Origin: Rossellomorea sp036867415
GTDB taxonomy: Bacteria > Bacillota > Bacilli > Bacillales > Bacillaceae_B
DNA: 64,000 nucleotides
Direction: 5' to 3'
Assembly (NCBI RefSeq): GCF_036867415.1
Contig: NZ_JBAJHU010000002.1
Location: forward strand, 310,001-374,000
Positions 22,831-30,621 of this stretch are shown piece after piece (within the stretch, counting starts at the first letter, position 1; the number at the start of each line of letters is the position of its first letter). The notes under the pieces are model-generated. The model was not told where the DNA came from, ran no database searches, and saw nothing but the letters and a program-made list of their open reading frames with translations. The translations under genes were made by a program, and so were the position numbers.

Positions 22831-24300
22831 TTACATGAACAAGATCGCGGCAAGAGTAGCAACCACAAGTCCTGTCATGACAGGTATGAAATTCTTCCTG
22901 GCAAGCTCCAGGACCGAAACACCGCAAAAACCTGCAACAGCCACAAGTGATGACCAGGCGATCAACGTTCCTCCACCCGTCCATACAGATCCCATCTGTC
23001 CGATTGCAGCAAGTGTTCCGGGATCGACGCCTGCAGAGTTCGACATTGCCCCCGATAAGGCACCAACCAACGGAAGGCCGGAGAATCCCGATCCATCCAG
23101 TCCCGTGATGATTCCGACTAACAGGATACCGAACGCACTAAAGAAAGCGTTTTCAGGAATGGACGCTTGTGCAGACTGGACCAAGTCGAATAGGAAGGCC
23201 GGTTTGGCAGCTTCTTCTCCCAACGATAAAATCGAACCTGTAAAATCCGAACTTCCCAAGAAGAAGAATCCCGCAATTGGGATCACCGGTCCCATAGCAC
23301 GAAACGCAAAGACAAATCCGTCGGTGATATGGTCCCCGATCTTATCAAGCGCATGAATCCTTCCAAATGCAACCGATGCCAAGATAAGCAATACAGCGGC
23401 CACTCCGCCGATAAATGCAGCACCATCTCCCCCTGCAAATGTGCCTGCTTCACTGTTTCCAATCTTGGTAGAAAACATGAAAATCATGACGGCAAGCATA
23501 GACAAAGGGACAAGGACAGCAAACACTTTTCCCCATATTTCTTTTCTGCGTCCAATGGCCACTTCGGATGCTGCAGACACTTCAGCTTCCACACTATCCT
23601 TGTCAGCGGTCATTGCATTCAGTAGATCGACGGCATCCTCTGCTTCTTCACTATTCGGTTTAGCAATCGACTTATACATCATCGCATAAGCGACTGAAAC
23701 CGCCGTCACTCCGGTAATGACGGACAAAATCATAGCTTTATCCGCAACCTGCACCGTTTCCATTCCCCCGGATGTAGCCGTAAGCATCGGCGCAATCTGC
23801 ATGATGTAGTCGGAAGATAGTGCCATCCCTTGTCCTGCAATGGCCACAATCATCGCAGCACCCATCGCAGGAAGTCCTGCCCGCATCGCAGCCGGTACAA
23901 GCAGCGCACAAATGAGCGGAACAGCAGGCGTCGGCCAGAAAAACAAAGAAATCACATACGTTACAACCATTAATACAAAATAAGCAATATGCCCGTTTAC
24001 CATGACTTTTTGAATTGGAATAATCATTCTCTGGTCCGCCCCGAGATCTTTCAGCGAGTTAAGAAGCGCAACCATAAGGGTAATAATCAGAAAGATGCTG
24101 AATAATTCTCTTGCTGCAACCAAATTGGCATTAAAGACCGCCATAAAACCCCCGACAATGGAACCCTTATATACACACGCAACCAGGAATGTCCCTACAA
24201 TCGTCGGCAGTACAACCCCCCTGCGAAACAACATCGTGACAATGACAACCAGTGTAACCAGAGCATAAAGCCAGTGAGCAGCAGATAACTCCAAATGCAT
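22831..24300 (-). CDS. Multi-spanning permease, probable organic acid or amino acid uptake
   Basis: 489-residue integral membrane protein with about 12 hydrophobic segments and a central acidic cytoplasmic loop (residues about 215-250). Features include FFWPTPAVPLICALLVPAAM and GLDGSGFSGLPLVGAL, reminiscent of ion-transporter-superfamily re-entrant loops. I cannot name the family with confidence. The ATG at 24300 follows GGGGAAGGGTGA. It lies 26 bases after the creatininase-family gene, so the two form an operon behind operator O5. It is the most likely importer for the substrate hydrolysed or oxidised by this cluster. Confidence 0.75.
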   Translation of the reverse strand: MHLELSAAHWLYALVTLVVIVTMLFRRGVVLPTIVGTFLVACVYKGSIVGGFMAVFNANLVAARELFSIFLIITLMVALLNSLKDLGADQRMIIPIQKVMVNGHIAYFVLMVVTYVISLFFWPTPAVPLICALLVPAAMRAGLPAMGAAMIVAIAGQGMALSSDYIMQIAPMLTATSGGMETVQVADKAMILSVITGVTAVSVAYAMMYKSIAKPNSEEAEDAVDLLNAMTADKDSVEAEVSAASEVAIGRRKEIWGKVFAVLVPLSMLAVMIFMFSTKIGNSEAGTFAGGDGAAFIGGVAAVLLILASVAFGRIHALDKIGDHITDGFVFAFRAMGPVIPIAGFFFLGSSDFTGSILSLGEEAAKPAFLFDLVQSAQASIPENAFFSAFGILLVGIITGLDGSGFSGLPLVGALSGAMSNSAGVDPGTLAAIGQMGSVWTGGGTLIAWSSLVAVAGFCGVSVLELARKNFIPVMTGLVVATLAAILFM

Positions 24301-24326
24301 TCACCCTTCCCCTTTTTTATCGCATT

Positions 24327-25097
24327 CTAATTCAGCAATTCAACTTCAATCCCTAATAATCCTCTTAGCGATTCTGCAATGTTCTCTGTTGCCTCTGTAA
24401 CAATCTGTTCCCCAATTTCTCTCGTTGCTTTTGTCGCGTCTCCGATGCATCCATTCTTCGTCATTTCCTCATACCGGTAAAATCCTTGAATGGCCTTGCC
24501 TGGTCTTAATTGTTTATATCTCCCCCCTTCACAGAAATCTCCTGATGTAAGCTTGTCCGGTCTTACAAGATAAGGTGCCAAATACAGAGCTTCAGATACT
24601 TCACGCTCACAACTGTGGCCGAATATAGGGGATTGGATGAATCGATTGATGGACTCTTTTGCAGAGGAGGTCGTCTTAGCATAATAGATTTCGACCTTTT
24701 CCTCCTGTGACAGCACTGTGCTTGCCACACTCAACGTTGACTGATTTCCCCCATGAGCGTTCAGGAATAAGAATTTTTTGATCCCTTGATGTTTCAAGGA
24801 CTGAACGATATCCCGCAAAATCGCTATCAATGTGTCGGGCTTCAATGAAAGGGTACCCGGGAAGTTCAGATGATGAGGCGATACGCCCATATTAATGGTC
24901 GGAGTAACAAGAACATACGGATGCATGCGTTCTGCCACTTTCTTTGCCATTTCCGTCGCCAGGACGGCATCGCAGCTCTCAGCCATATGAGGACCGTGTT
25001 GTTCATGGGCTCCAATTGGGATGATCGCCATCTTTACCGTCTTTAATGCTTCTTCTACTTCCTCCCACGTCATATTCGTTAACAGATAAGAATTCAT
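24327..25097 (-). CDS. Creatininase-family amidohydrolase
   Basis: 256-residue metal-dependent hydrolase of the creatininase fold. Visible metal-site motifs are PIGAHEQHGPHM, an aspartate in SCDAVLATEMA, the SPHHLNFPGTLSL segment, NAHGGNQ and a glutamate in SCEREVSEAL. Members hydrolyse cyclic or linear amides (creatinine, formamides, MftE peptides). No creatinase or sarcosine oxidase is present, so creatinine itself is unlikely. The ATG at 25097 follows AAGGGGGAAAATC. Operator O5 lies 24 bases upstream. It is cotranscribed with the permease at 22831 and maybe with the ferredoxin at 25151. Confidence 0.88.
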   Translation of the reverse strand: MNSYLLTNMTWEEVEEALKTVKMAIIPIGAHEQHGPHMAESCDAVLATEMAKKVAERMHPYVLVTPTINMGVSPHHLNFPGTLSLKPDTLIAILRDIVQSLKHQGIKKFLFLNAHGGNQSTLSVASTVLSQEEKVEIYYAKTTSSAKESINRFIQSPIFGHSCEREVSEALYLAPYLVRPDKLTSGDFCEGGRYKQLRPGKAIQGFYRYEEMTKNGCIGDATKATREIGEQIVTEATENIAESLRGLLGIEVELLN

Positions 25098-25120
25098 TGA
25101 TTTTCCCCCTTACTCAACTA

Positions 25121-25137
25121 CGGTATTTTGTATACCG
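25121..25137. promoter_or_regulatory. GntR-type operator O5
   Basis: CGGTATTTTGTATACCG: six-base arms with five-base centre, the same 17-base geometry as O1, in the leader of the creatininase-family gene. Confidence 0.7.
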
Positions 25138-25150
25138 TGAGAATAAAAAA

Positions 25151-25483
25151 TTATCCCTTCGCCTCAGCTGCTTCCCTTTTCCTCTTCTTCACGTCGATCC
25201 CTTCCTGGGTAAGCTCGATATCCGCCTTTATGCTGAGCTGGCAAGTAAGACGATAGTTTTCCCCGACCAATTCCCCCAGCATTTTATCCTCTTTCCAATT
25301 CGGCGGATCCAAATCTTCCATCCCCTTCATCACTTTGCATGTACACTTTGTACACTTGCCCATCCCACAGCCGTATTTCAGCTTCGGAAACTGTTTAATA
25401 CCAGCGAGGACAACCAGATTGGCACCATCTTTTACATCTTGTTCGATGATCTCCCCATCCACAAACAACTTAACATTTGGCAT
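25151..25483 (-). CDS. 2Fe-2S ferredoxin, second copy
   Basis: 110-residue plant-type ferredoxin. The cluster cysteines are in YGCGMGKCTKCTC and LTCQL. It shares the layout and basic tail of the ferredoxin at 16057, so the cluster encodes two related 2Fe-2S carriers. The ATG at 25483 is preceded by AAGGGGTG. Half of the operator motif (GTATACC) lies upstream at 25533-25540. It is followed after 53 bases by the creatininase-family gene. Confidence 0.9.
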   Translation of the reverse strand: MPNVKLFVDGEIIEQDVKDGANLVVLAGIKQFPKLKYGCGMGKCTKCTCKVMKGMEDLDPPNWKEDKMLGELVGENYRLTCQLSIKADIELTQEGIDVKKRKREAAEAKG

Positions 25484-25676
25484 ACATACACCCCTTAGTG
25501 TGACATTTATCACAATTTTTTGAATTTTCTTCAGTATACCTTTGTATCTTAAAAAATGTAAACCCTTCCGTCAGTTTTTCTTACAAAAAGCTTCCTGAAT
25601 ACTTTGTAAAAACACTGTTGGGTAAAGGGGTTTCCCTATTAAATAATATAAAAAATAAAAAATTCTGAACATTCTC

Positions 25677-25705
25677 TTGATTAATTTCCGGACTTGTTTT
25701 AGACT
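25677..25705 (+). promoter_or_regulatory. Sigma-A promoter of the 111-residue protein gene
   Basis: TTGATT, 17 bases, TAGACT; operator O6 begins 13 bases after the -10 box. Confidence 0.6.
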
Positions 25706-25717
25706 GTGAGTAACGCG

Positions 25718-25733
25718 ATTTGGTATACCAAAT
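25718..25733. promoter_or_regulatory. GntR-type operator O6
   Basis: ATTTGGTATACCAAAT, perfect 16-base palindrome over the predicted start of the plus-strand transcript. Confidence 0.85.
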
Positions 25734-25766
25734 ACAAATAATGTGAATAGAGGAGTGGTTTTGAGT

Positions 25767-26102
25767 ATGGAAAAGTATATCGTACTGACCAATAAGGAAA
25801 CGTTTCAAACCGTATTGGAGAATGACGGGTTTCAGCCTGTAGAAACCTATCATTTCTATTTTTTTGACAAATTGAAATCAACGTACACAATCGCGAGAGT
25901 CCTCGATGATGATGCGAAGATCCAACTATACGAAAAGTATGAAGGAAAAGAATATATCAATCATATCCGAATGAAGTTCTTCGAATCGTTCGAAACGATC
26001 GAAGGGGCACGCGAAGAGCTGTATGAAATCGTCAAAGCAAATGGAAACAGCGAAGACTCAAAGCATTCCAAGCTGGTTAAGTCTGACGAGTTGGCAGTTT
26101 AA
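25767..26102 (+). CDS. Conserved-looking 111-residue protein of unknown function
   Basis: Soluble, acidic protein with mixed alpha/beta pattern. Notable are TYHFYFFDKLKSTYTIARVLDD and YINHIRMKFFESF in the first two thirds and a polar tail. There are no cysteines, no signal peptide and no membrane segment. I do not recognise a family. AGGAG lies 12 bases before the ATG at 25767 and six bases before a TTG at 25761, so the start is uncertain by two codons. It has its own promoter and a perfect GntR-type operator, and nothing else is in its transcript, so it belongs to the regulon around the diiron oxygenase. It could be an accessory or coupling subunit; this is speculation. Confidence 0.75.
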   Translation: MEKYIVLTNKETFQTVLENDGFQPVETYHFYFFDKLKSTYTIARVLDDDAKIQLYEKYEGKEYINHIRMKFFESFETIEGAREELYEIVKANGNSEDSKHSKLVKSDELAV

Positions 26103-26171
26103 CTTTACTTTTGAGGTGAAGCAGGAAGGAATTCTCGTGGAAATCTCTGTCGGACACCCTGTTGATTCCAT

Positions 26172-26277
26172 ATAAGACTTCGCTTTCCGCGTGTGACCCG
26201 TGAGCCTCCTCTATCATACCTCGCTGCGGGTTTTCACATTAGCCGCTTCTGCCGGAGTCTTCGCTTTACATTCCAAC
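26172..26277. repeat. Bacillus-type palindromic repeat, short copy
   Basis: It begins AAGACTTCGCTTTCCGCG and ends GCCGGAGTCTTCG followed by CTTTACATTCC, with CACATTAGCC inside. These are the same blocks as in the 18258-18512 element without the long internal hairpin. It is non-coding. Confidence 0.7.
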
Positions 26278-26317
26278 CAACTGCCGGAACGACTCAAAAT
26301 GAAATTTATAAGCCTAT

Positions 26318-26358
26318 AAAAACACCTCCCTTTCACTGTACTGAAAGGGAGGTGTTTT
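26318..26358. terminator. Bidirectional terminator
   Basis: A stem of about 17 pairs from AAAACACCTCCC to GGGAGGTGTTTT, with A and T runs on both sides. It lies between the 111-residue protein and the convergent permease. Confidence 0.9.
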
Positions 26359-26367
26359 CATTTCGTA

Positions 26368-27753
26368 TCATATCAACAACTGCAAGAAAATGAGATACAG
26401 CATGACCAGGCTCAGAAAAGAAATGGTAAAGACGGAATTCCAGTTCGAGACCTTGTATGAGCTTGTCTTCACGATCGTGGACATCAGCCCGATCGTCGCA
26501 TTGTACGGCCCCATCAAAAAGGCGGATACAGCTCCGGCAAGCATCGAAACCGTCAAGATATACGGCGAAACATCCAGACTGTGAGGATCAAGCGTTCCAG
26601 CGAGCAGCGCAAGAGCCACTGCCGGATGCAGGCCAATGAATGCCAGTGCCAACGGGATCAAAGGGATGAACAAAACAAAGATTTCGATGCCGATCACATT
26701 CTTAAATGACGTGATCCATCCATTCACCACATGGTCTGTACCTGAGAATTCGATGGCCGAAATGAAAAAACCTGCTGAAAGGAAAATAAAGAATTGGTCT
26801 TTCATTTTCAACAAATGTTTCTGATAATGCTCCACGAGTCCTGTTGTAAAGCTTCCTGCTTGTCCCAATAAGAGACACCATACAAACGCAAAGGGGATGA
26901 CCAGAATCGATACCACAATCAAGAACGAAAGCGACAGCGAATGTTCCAGGATAGAGATCACGATATTAAAGAGTATGATGGCAATCAGGATATGGGACAG
27001 CTTTCCAGTTCCTCCACTCTTCCCGTTTTCCACCTCAATGGCAGCAGCCGTTTCATCAATCGCCGTACTTGTCCCAAAACGAACACGCTTCCGCTTCCTA
27101 TAACCGCCAGTGTACCAATCCAACAGTAGCCCCAATACACTGAGGGGAAGCACATAGGGAAGCATAGCGGCCCATTTCACCCCCGTCATATCAATGACGA
27201 TCCCCACGATCGGGGTGACCGGTGCCCACATCAAAGGCATTGAAAATCCATGCGTGATGGCCCTGCTCATGAACCTCTCCCTATTCTCCAAAGGAAATCC
27301 ATCCGCTGCCGGCCTGATTGAAAAATACGTCATCGGCAAAGTAGCCAGGTTCATGAATATGCTAAAAAAGTAAGAAATCCCTGAAGTCAAGCTATATAAG
27401 CTTGTGGAAGACCGGACCCGCCTAGAAATAAAGCCTTGAATATTCTCTGAATATTTTCCGAGCTTGATCGGCAGTGCAAGCAAAGGAACCAGAGCAAACA
27501 GGGTCAGAAGATTAAGCATCGGACCGAAAGAAAGAAGGATTTCCCCCAGCCCTGCATGACTCTTCAACAGCATAATCAGCCCCAGTGCAAGGAATGCCCC
27601 TCCAATCAATCTGACAAACTTATCCACTTTCACTATAGTCATACTTACAATAACGAAGCAGATAATGGAGATCACAGGTGAAAGTTCGATCCCATTTACA
27701 AGTTCATTCAGCAAGTAAAGGACGATCGAAACACCCGATAACAGTTTAATCAT
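26368..27753 (-). CDS. Second multi-spanning permease of the regulon
   Basis: 461-residue membrane protein with about 12 hydrophobic segments, a central charged loop near residue 225-265 and conserved-looking GPYNATIGLMS near the C-terminus and MNLATLPMTYFSIRPAADGFP in the first half. It looks like an ion-transporter-superfamily carrier, but I cannot assign the family or substrate. The ATG at 27753 follows GCGGTGA. Operators O7 and O8 lie upstream, so it is probably under the same control as the other permease (22831). Two unrelated importers in one regulon suggest two substrates, or uptake and product export. Confidence 0.75.
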   Translation of the reverse strand: MIKLLSGVSIVLYLLNELVNGIELSPVISIICFVIVSMTIVKVDKFVRLIGGAFLALGLIMLLKSHAGLGEILLSFGPMLNLLTLFALVPLLALPIKLGKYSENIQGFISRRVRSSTSLYSLTSGISYFFSIFMNLATLPMTYFSIRPAADGFPLENRERFMSRAITHGFSMPLMWAPVTPIVGIVIDMTGVKWAAMLPYVLPLSVLGLLLDWYTGGYRKRKRVRFGTSTAIDETAAAIEVENGKSGGTGKLSHILIAIILFNIVISILEHSLSLSFLIVVSILVIPFAFVWCLLLGQAGSFTTGLVEHYQKHLLKMKDQFFIFLSAGFFISAIEFSGTDHVVNGWITSFKNVIGIEIFVLFIPLIPLALAFIGLHPAVALALLAGTLDPHSLDVSPYILTVSMLAGAVSAFLMGPYNATIGLMSTIVKTSSYKVSNWNSVFTISFLSLVMLYLIFLQLLI

Positions 27754-27817
27754 AAAATCACCGCATTTTTTCTGATTATTCTTTATATTAAACCTGTTGA
27801 GAATGAAAATCAATTAG

Positions 27818-27830
27818 TTGGTATACATTA
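27818..27830. promoter_or_regulatory. GntR-type operator O7 (imperfect)
   Basis: TTGGTATACATTA, 65 bases upstream of the permease start. One arm is perfect and the other weak. Confidence 0.55.
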
Positions 27831-27960
27831 TTTCAATAAAAAGATACATTTTTTAAATTCGTTATACACTACCATGTTGTACGAAAAGATCAACAATTCG
27901 CTATAAAAACCCCTTTGAATCAATATTTTAAAAGGATATTATACGTTTCGTTTCACTTAA

Positions 27961-27974
27961 TATGGTATACCAAG
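27961..27974. promoter_or_regulatory. GntR-type operator O8
   Basis: TATGGTATACCAAG in the divergent region between the permease (minus) and the 28-residue peptide (plus). Confidence 0.7.
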
Positions 27975-28021
27975 TTATCTTATTAATCAACTTAAACTAA
28001 ATATTTTTTAAAAATATACGT

Positions 28022-28037
28022 ATTTGGTATACCAAAT
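28022..28037. promoter_or_regulatory. GntR-type operator O9
   Basis: ATTTGGTATACCAAAT, perfect, placed two bases upstream of the -35 box rather than over the start site as at the other promoters. Confidence 0.85.
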
Positions 28038-28039
28038 TG

Positions 28040-28068
28040 TTGACTGATGAAATAAATCCCCTTATAAT
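28040..28068 (+). promoter_or_regulatory. Strong sigma-A promoter of the 28-residue peptide
   Basis: TTGACT, 17 bases, TATAAT: near-consensus, the best promoter in the cluster. Confidence 0.85.
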
Positions 28069-28104
28069 CAAATTATAAAAACGTAATCATTAGGAGGGCA
28101 TCAT

Positions 28105-28191
28105 ATGTTTCAATTCTTATTTGGTTCAAAACATGCTTTAGAGAAAGCAAACCGTAAATTTGCTCGGCTGAAAAGGACATTAAAGTTTTAA
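28105..28191 (+). CDS. 28-residue basic peptide under regulon control
   Basis: Short frame starting MFQFLFGSKHALEKAN and ending LKRTLKF, then TAA. The ribosome site TAGGAGGGCATCAT is excellent. Promoter, two operators and a bidirectional terminator bracket exactly this frame, so it is a complete transcription unit. The peptide has a hydrophobic N-terminal patch (FQFLFG) and a strongly basic amphipathic helix, which could bind membranes, nucleic acid or a protein partner. I know no family. The leader could instead be a regulatory RNA with the frame incidental, but the codon pattern and ribosome site argue for translation. Confidence 0.7.
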   Translation: MFQFLFGSKHALEKANRKFARLKRTLKF

Positions 28192-28235
28192 TGAAATAAT
28201 ATATGTTAAGTAGACATTCTCATTTATAGATTGAT

Positions 28236-28283
28236 AAAAAGGCATCCATCTCCTTCTCGTCAGGGGTTTGGATGCCTTTTTTC
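28236..28283. terminator. Bidirectional terminator
   Basis: AAAAAGGCATCCA and TGGATGCCTTTTT: a 13-pair stem after the 28-residue peptide and before the convergent relics. Confidence 0.9.
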
Positions 28284-28316
28284 AAACTTACCACACCTTT
28301 TTGAAATCGACAGAAT

Positions 28317-28585
28317 CTACATATATTTATCAACTGCAGGCTCGATTTTCACTTCATGATAACGATTCGTCAATTGTGCTCCGATTGATAAATTAACGAT
28401 TGTGTTTATGATTTGAGCAATCACTCCCAATTCTCCAACAAACTGAAAAGCTAATATAGCTGCAAGTGCAGTATTACATAAACCAACCTGAAATAAGATT
28501 GCCCTGATATCTTCTTCGGCTACTTTTAGCTTCCTACAAATAAACAGAGAAGCAGCAATAGGTAAAAGGACTTGAAGCAGGCTAA
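28317..28585 (-). pseudogene. C-terminal remnant of a bile-acid:sodium symporter (BASS) gene
   Basis: About 90 codons remain: ISLLQVLLPIAASLFICRK, then ILFQVGLCNTALAAILAFQF and a final membrane segment. This matches the last third of BASS carriers (the E/Q-x-G-x-x-N-x-x-L-A block). The first two thirds of the gene are missing. The frame runs directly into a CdaR-type regulator fragment on the same strand, out of frame with it, which shows a deletion fusion. It is not expected to be functional. Confidence 0.7.
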
Positions 28586-28731
28586 TTTGCCCCCTCATGA
28601 AAGGAGCCAATTCGATTAGGATCGGTACTTGCTACAATAATGCCCTTCGTATCTGTCACAATCACATGCTGGTGAATATGCTTTTGTACTTCCTCTACTA
28701 TTCTTTGTGCCAATTTTTCATTTAAGAGCAA
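28582..28731 (-). pseudogene. N-terminal remnant of a CdaR-type sugar-diacid regulator
   Basis: The TTG at 28731 after AAGGAGAGGAATAAA opens a 49-codon frame. It carries LAQRIVEEVQKHIHQHVIV, TDTKGIIVAS and DPNRIGSFHEGA, the start of the diacid-recognition domain of CdaR/SdaR regulators. The frame stops (TAG 28584-28582) at the junction with the symporter remnant. The start signals are intact, so a short peptide may still be made. Confidence 0.8.
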
Positions 28732-28847
28732 TTTATTCCTCTCCTTATCGATTCTCTGAATTTACCTTTCTGAAGTACTACACCCATACATCCGTCATTT
28801 TTTGATTGATATCAGCCTGCTTATACTGTGAAGGAATTTCTTGTAAA

Positions 28848-28880
28848 AAATACCCCTTTCTTCTTGTGAAAGAGGTATTT
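28848..28880 (-). terminator. Terminator of the HMG-CoA reductase/TctA operon
   Basis: On the minus strand AAATACCTCTTTC pairs with GAAAGGGGTATTT and is followed by TTTT, 25 bases after the TctA-type stop codon. Confidence 0.9.
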
Positions 28881-28904
28881 CCTGATTCTATTAAACACAT
28901 AAAG

Positions 28905-30263
28905 CTACCCGCCAATAATCTTATTAATAATCCAAGGCGCGGCGTATAGCACCATAAACTGAACACCATAGTTAATCCCCCAGCGGTGAAGGATTCCTGC
29001 TACCAATCCGATAAGCAGCACGCCTCCGATATTGATCCATCCTGCATCCATGAAAGCAAGCATGAGAACCAATCCGAAGAATAACCCAAGCATTGCTTCA
29101 TGTGGAACTCTTTTAAACACAAATGCACAAATTTGCTGTGAAAATTTAATCGTCACATAGAATGTAAGCAGCAATGCGATAACTGCACCAATTAATGTAG
29201 CCCATACAAAGTCTGAGGTCGAGAGGACATGATGCATATTATGTTCAAGCGTAAATACGGGTGGTGCGTTAAATAAAGCGTTGGCAGGTCCGATGGCCAT
29301 TGGGGACAACGGAATTCCTAAAGCAACAAGAGGAATGAGCGTTCCGGATATATACGCTGCATTCGTTAAACCGTCCATGCTTGAAATCGCCCTGGCGGCT
29401 TTTTTAACGGGATCTTTAACTCTGCTTGATAGAGTTTCCCCTAAGAAAATCGTCATACCTACTGGACTCATGAAAAATGTAAGAGAGCCTAAGAATGAAG
29501 CAAGTGCACTGGTTCCTACTTCTTTTCTATCAAGAATCTTAAATGGGTTAGGAAATCCCTTTTCCATTTTTGTCCTGTACAAAGTAATATTCTTCTTATC
29601 AAAACGCTCCAGGTTCTTTCGTTTTTGATTATTCAGTAATTCAAATAATGTTAAGATGACTGGTCCGATGGTTATTCCCAAGAAAAATGATATGAACACA
29701 GTTGTATCAGCAGGCACGGCCCCTACTCCCCAATATAAGTGGCGCAATCCCTGAATAAGAAGGGCAAAAGGGACAATCATTGCTAAAGCCAGCCATCTAT
29801 TCTTACACATCAATGCAAGAAACACAGCACCAATAAAGAATAATGGACTTGCATATTCCTTGATTACATCAGCCATTGGAATTAAGGCATTCGCAAGGAT
29901 TAAGCTGACCGGAACAGATACTAACGTCCCAATGACAGAACCCGAAGCCATTTTGCGGATACTCAAATCCGGGACACCATGTTTCTTTAATATCATTGCA
30001 TGCTCGACCATGGGAGCAGCCATCACCCCTCCCGGTATCCCAGCAACAGCAACGGGAATTGAATCGGTGAGCTTTTTCGCAACAATAGCAGAAATAAAGA
30101 ATGCGAGAATGACGACAGGCTGAAAACCGGATAGTACGAGTACCAAAGTTACAGGTGCTAATACCGCAGTCTCATCCGTTCCAGGGGCAATCCCGATGAT
30201 TGTGTAGATAATGGCTCCTAAGGCTGCAGCTCCTATCATTTGAATAATAATGACCGGATCCAT
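28905..30263 (-). CDS. TctA-family tripartite tricarboxylate transporter permease
   Basis: 452-residue large membrane subunit of a TTT-type carrier. Motifs: the N-terminal IIGIAPGTDETAVLAPVTL loop, AVAGIPGGVMAAPMVEHAMIL, the equivalent second-half loop LIPLVALGIPLSPMAIGPANAL and about 11 membrane spans. The second half ends LMLAFMDAGWINIGGVLLIGLVAG. It is the distal gene of the operon HMG-CoA reductase, small membrane protein, TctA. No TctC binding protein is present here. The context suggests mevalonate or a related hydroxy-acid as substrate, which is inference. Confidence 0.9.
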   Translation of the reverse strand: MDPVIIIQMIGAAALGAIIYTIIGIAPGTDETAVLAPVTLVLVLSGFQPVVILAFFISAIVAKKLTDSIPVAVAGIPGGVMAAPMVEHAMILKKHGVPDLSIRKMASGSVIGTLVSVPVSLILANALIPMADVIKEYASPLFFIGAVFLALMCKNRWLALAMIVPFALLIQGLRHLYWGVGAVPADTTVFISFFLGITIGPVILTLFELLNNQKRKNLERFDKKNITLYRTKMEKGFPNPFKILDRKEVGTSALASFLGSLTFFMSPVGMTIFLGETLSSRVKDPVKKAARAISSMDGLTNAAYISGTLIPLVALGIPLSPMAIGPANALFNAPPVFTLEHNMHHVLSTSDFVWATLIGAVIALLLTFYVTIKFSQQICAFVFKRVPHEAMLGLFFGLVLMLAFMDAGWINIGGVLLIGLVAGILHRWGINYGVQFMVLYAAPWIINKIIGG

Positions 30264-30265
30264 AT

Positions 30266-30538
30266 TTACCCCTCCCTATCTTCGTATCTAAAGTTTCTTT
30301 TCGGTTTAATCATTACGCTGCATAGAATAAATCCAATAAGTGCTCCAGCAAGACCAAATAACAATGGTTTAGGCGGTTCGTTCGGTGCTATGAGGTAACC
30401 GCCCAGTGTAGTAATTGAACAAATGATTAAAGAAATCACTAAATCCTTTATCTTGACTAAATCTTCCCATACTTCGATATTCTGTTCGGACGTTTCAATG
30501 GTAGTCTGTTTATTTGTTGGTGTACCTAAGTCTGACAC
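30266..30538 (-). CDS. Small membrane protein, TctB-like partner
   Basis: 90-residue protein with a polar N-terminus and two hydrophobic segments (VISLIICSITTLGGYLIAP and LLFGLAGALIGFILCSVMI) followed by a basic tail. It sits two bases before TctA, the usual place for TctB, but is shorter than typical TctB (about 150 residues, four spans). A GTG at 30538 is better spaced from GGGGGG than the ATG at 30544. It probably forms the small subunit of the transporter. Confidence 0.7.
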   Translation of the reverse strand: MSDLGTPTNKQTTIETSEQNIEVWEDLVKIKDLVISLIICSITTLGGYLIAPNEPPKPLLFGLAGALIGFILCSVMIKPKRNFRYEDREG

Positions 30539-30621
30539 AGTCATCCCCCCGATTCTTTTTTAAAGCTGCTCTAAAAGATTGGTGTTATTGAACTACGCAT
30601 ATAGACCGGAAGTGTAAAAGA

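Noticed and set aside
24327..25097. Creatinine degradation pathway
   Set aside because: Only a creatininase-fold protein is present. No creatinase or sarcosine oxidase gene is near, and the fold covers many substrates.
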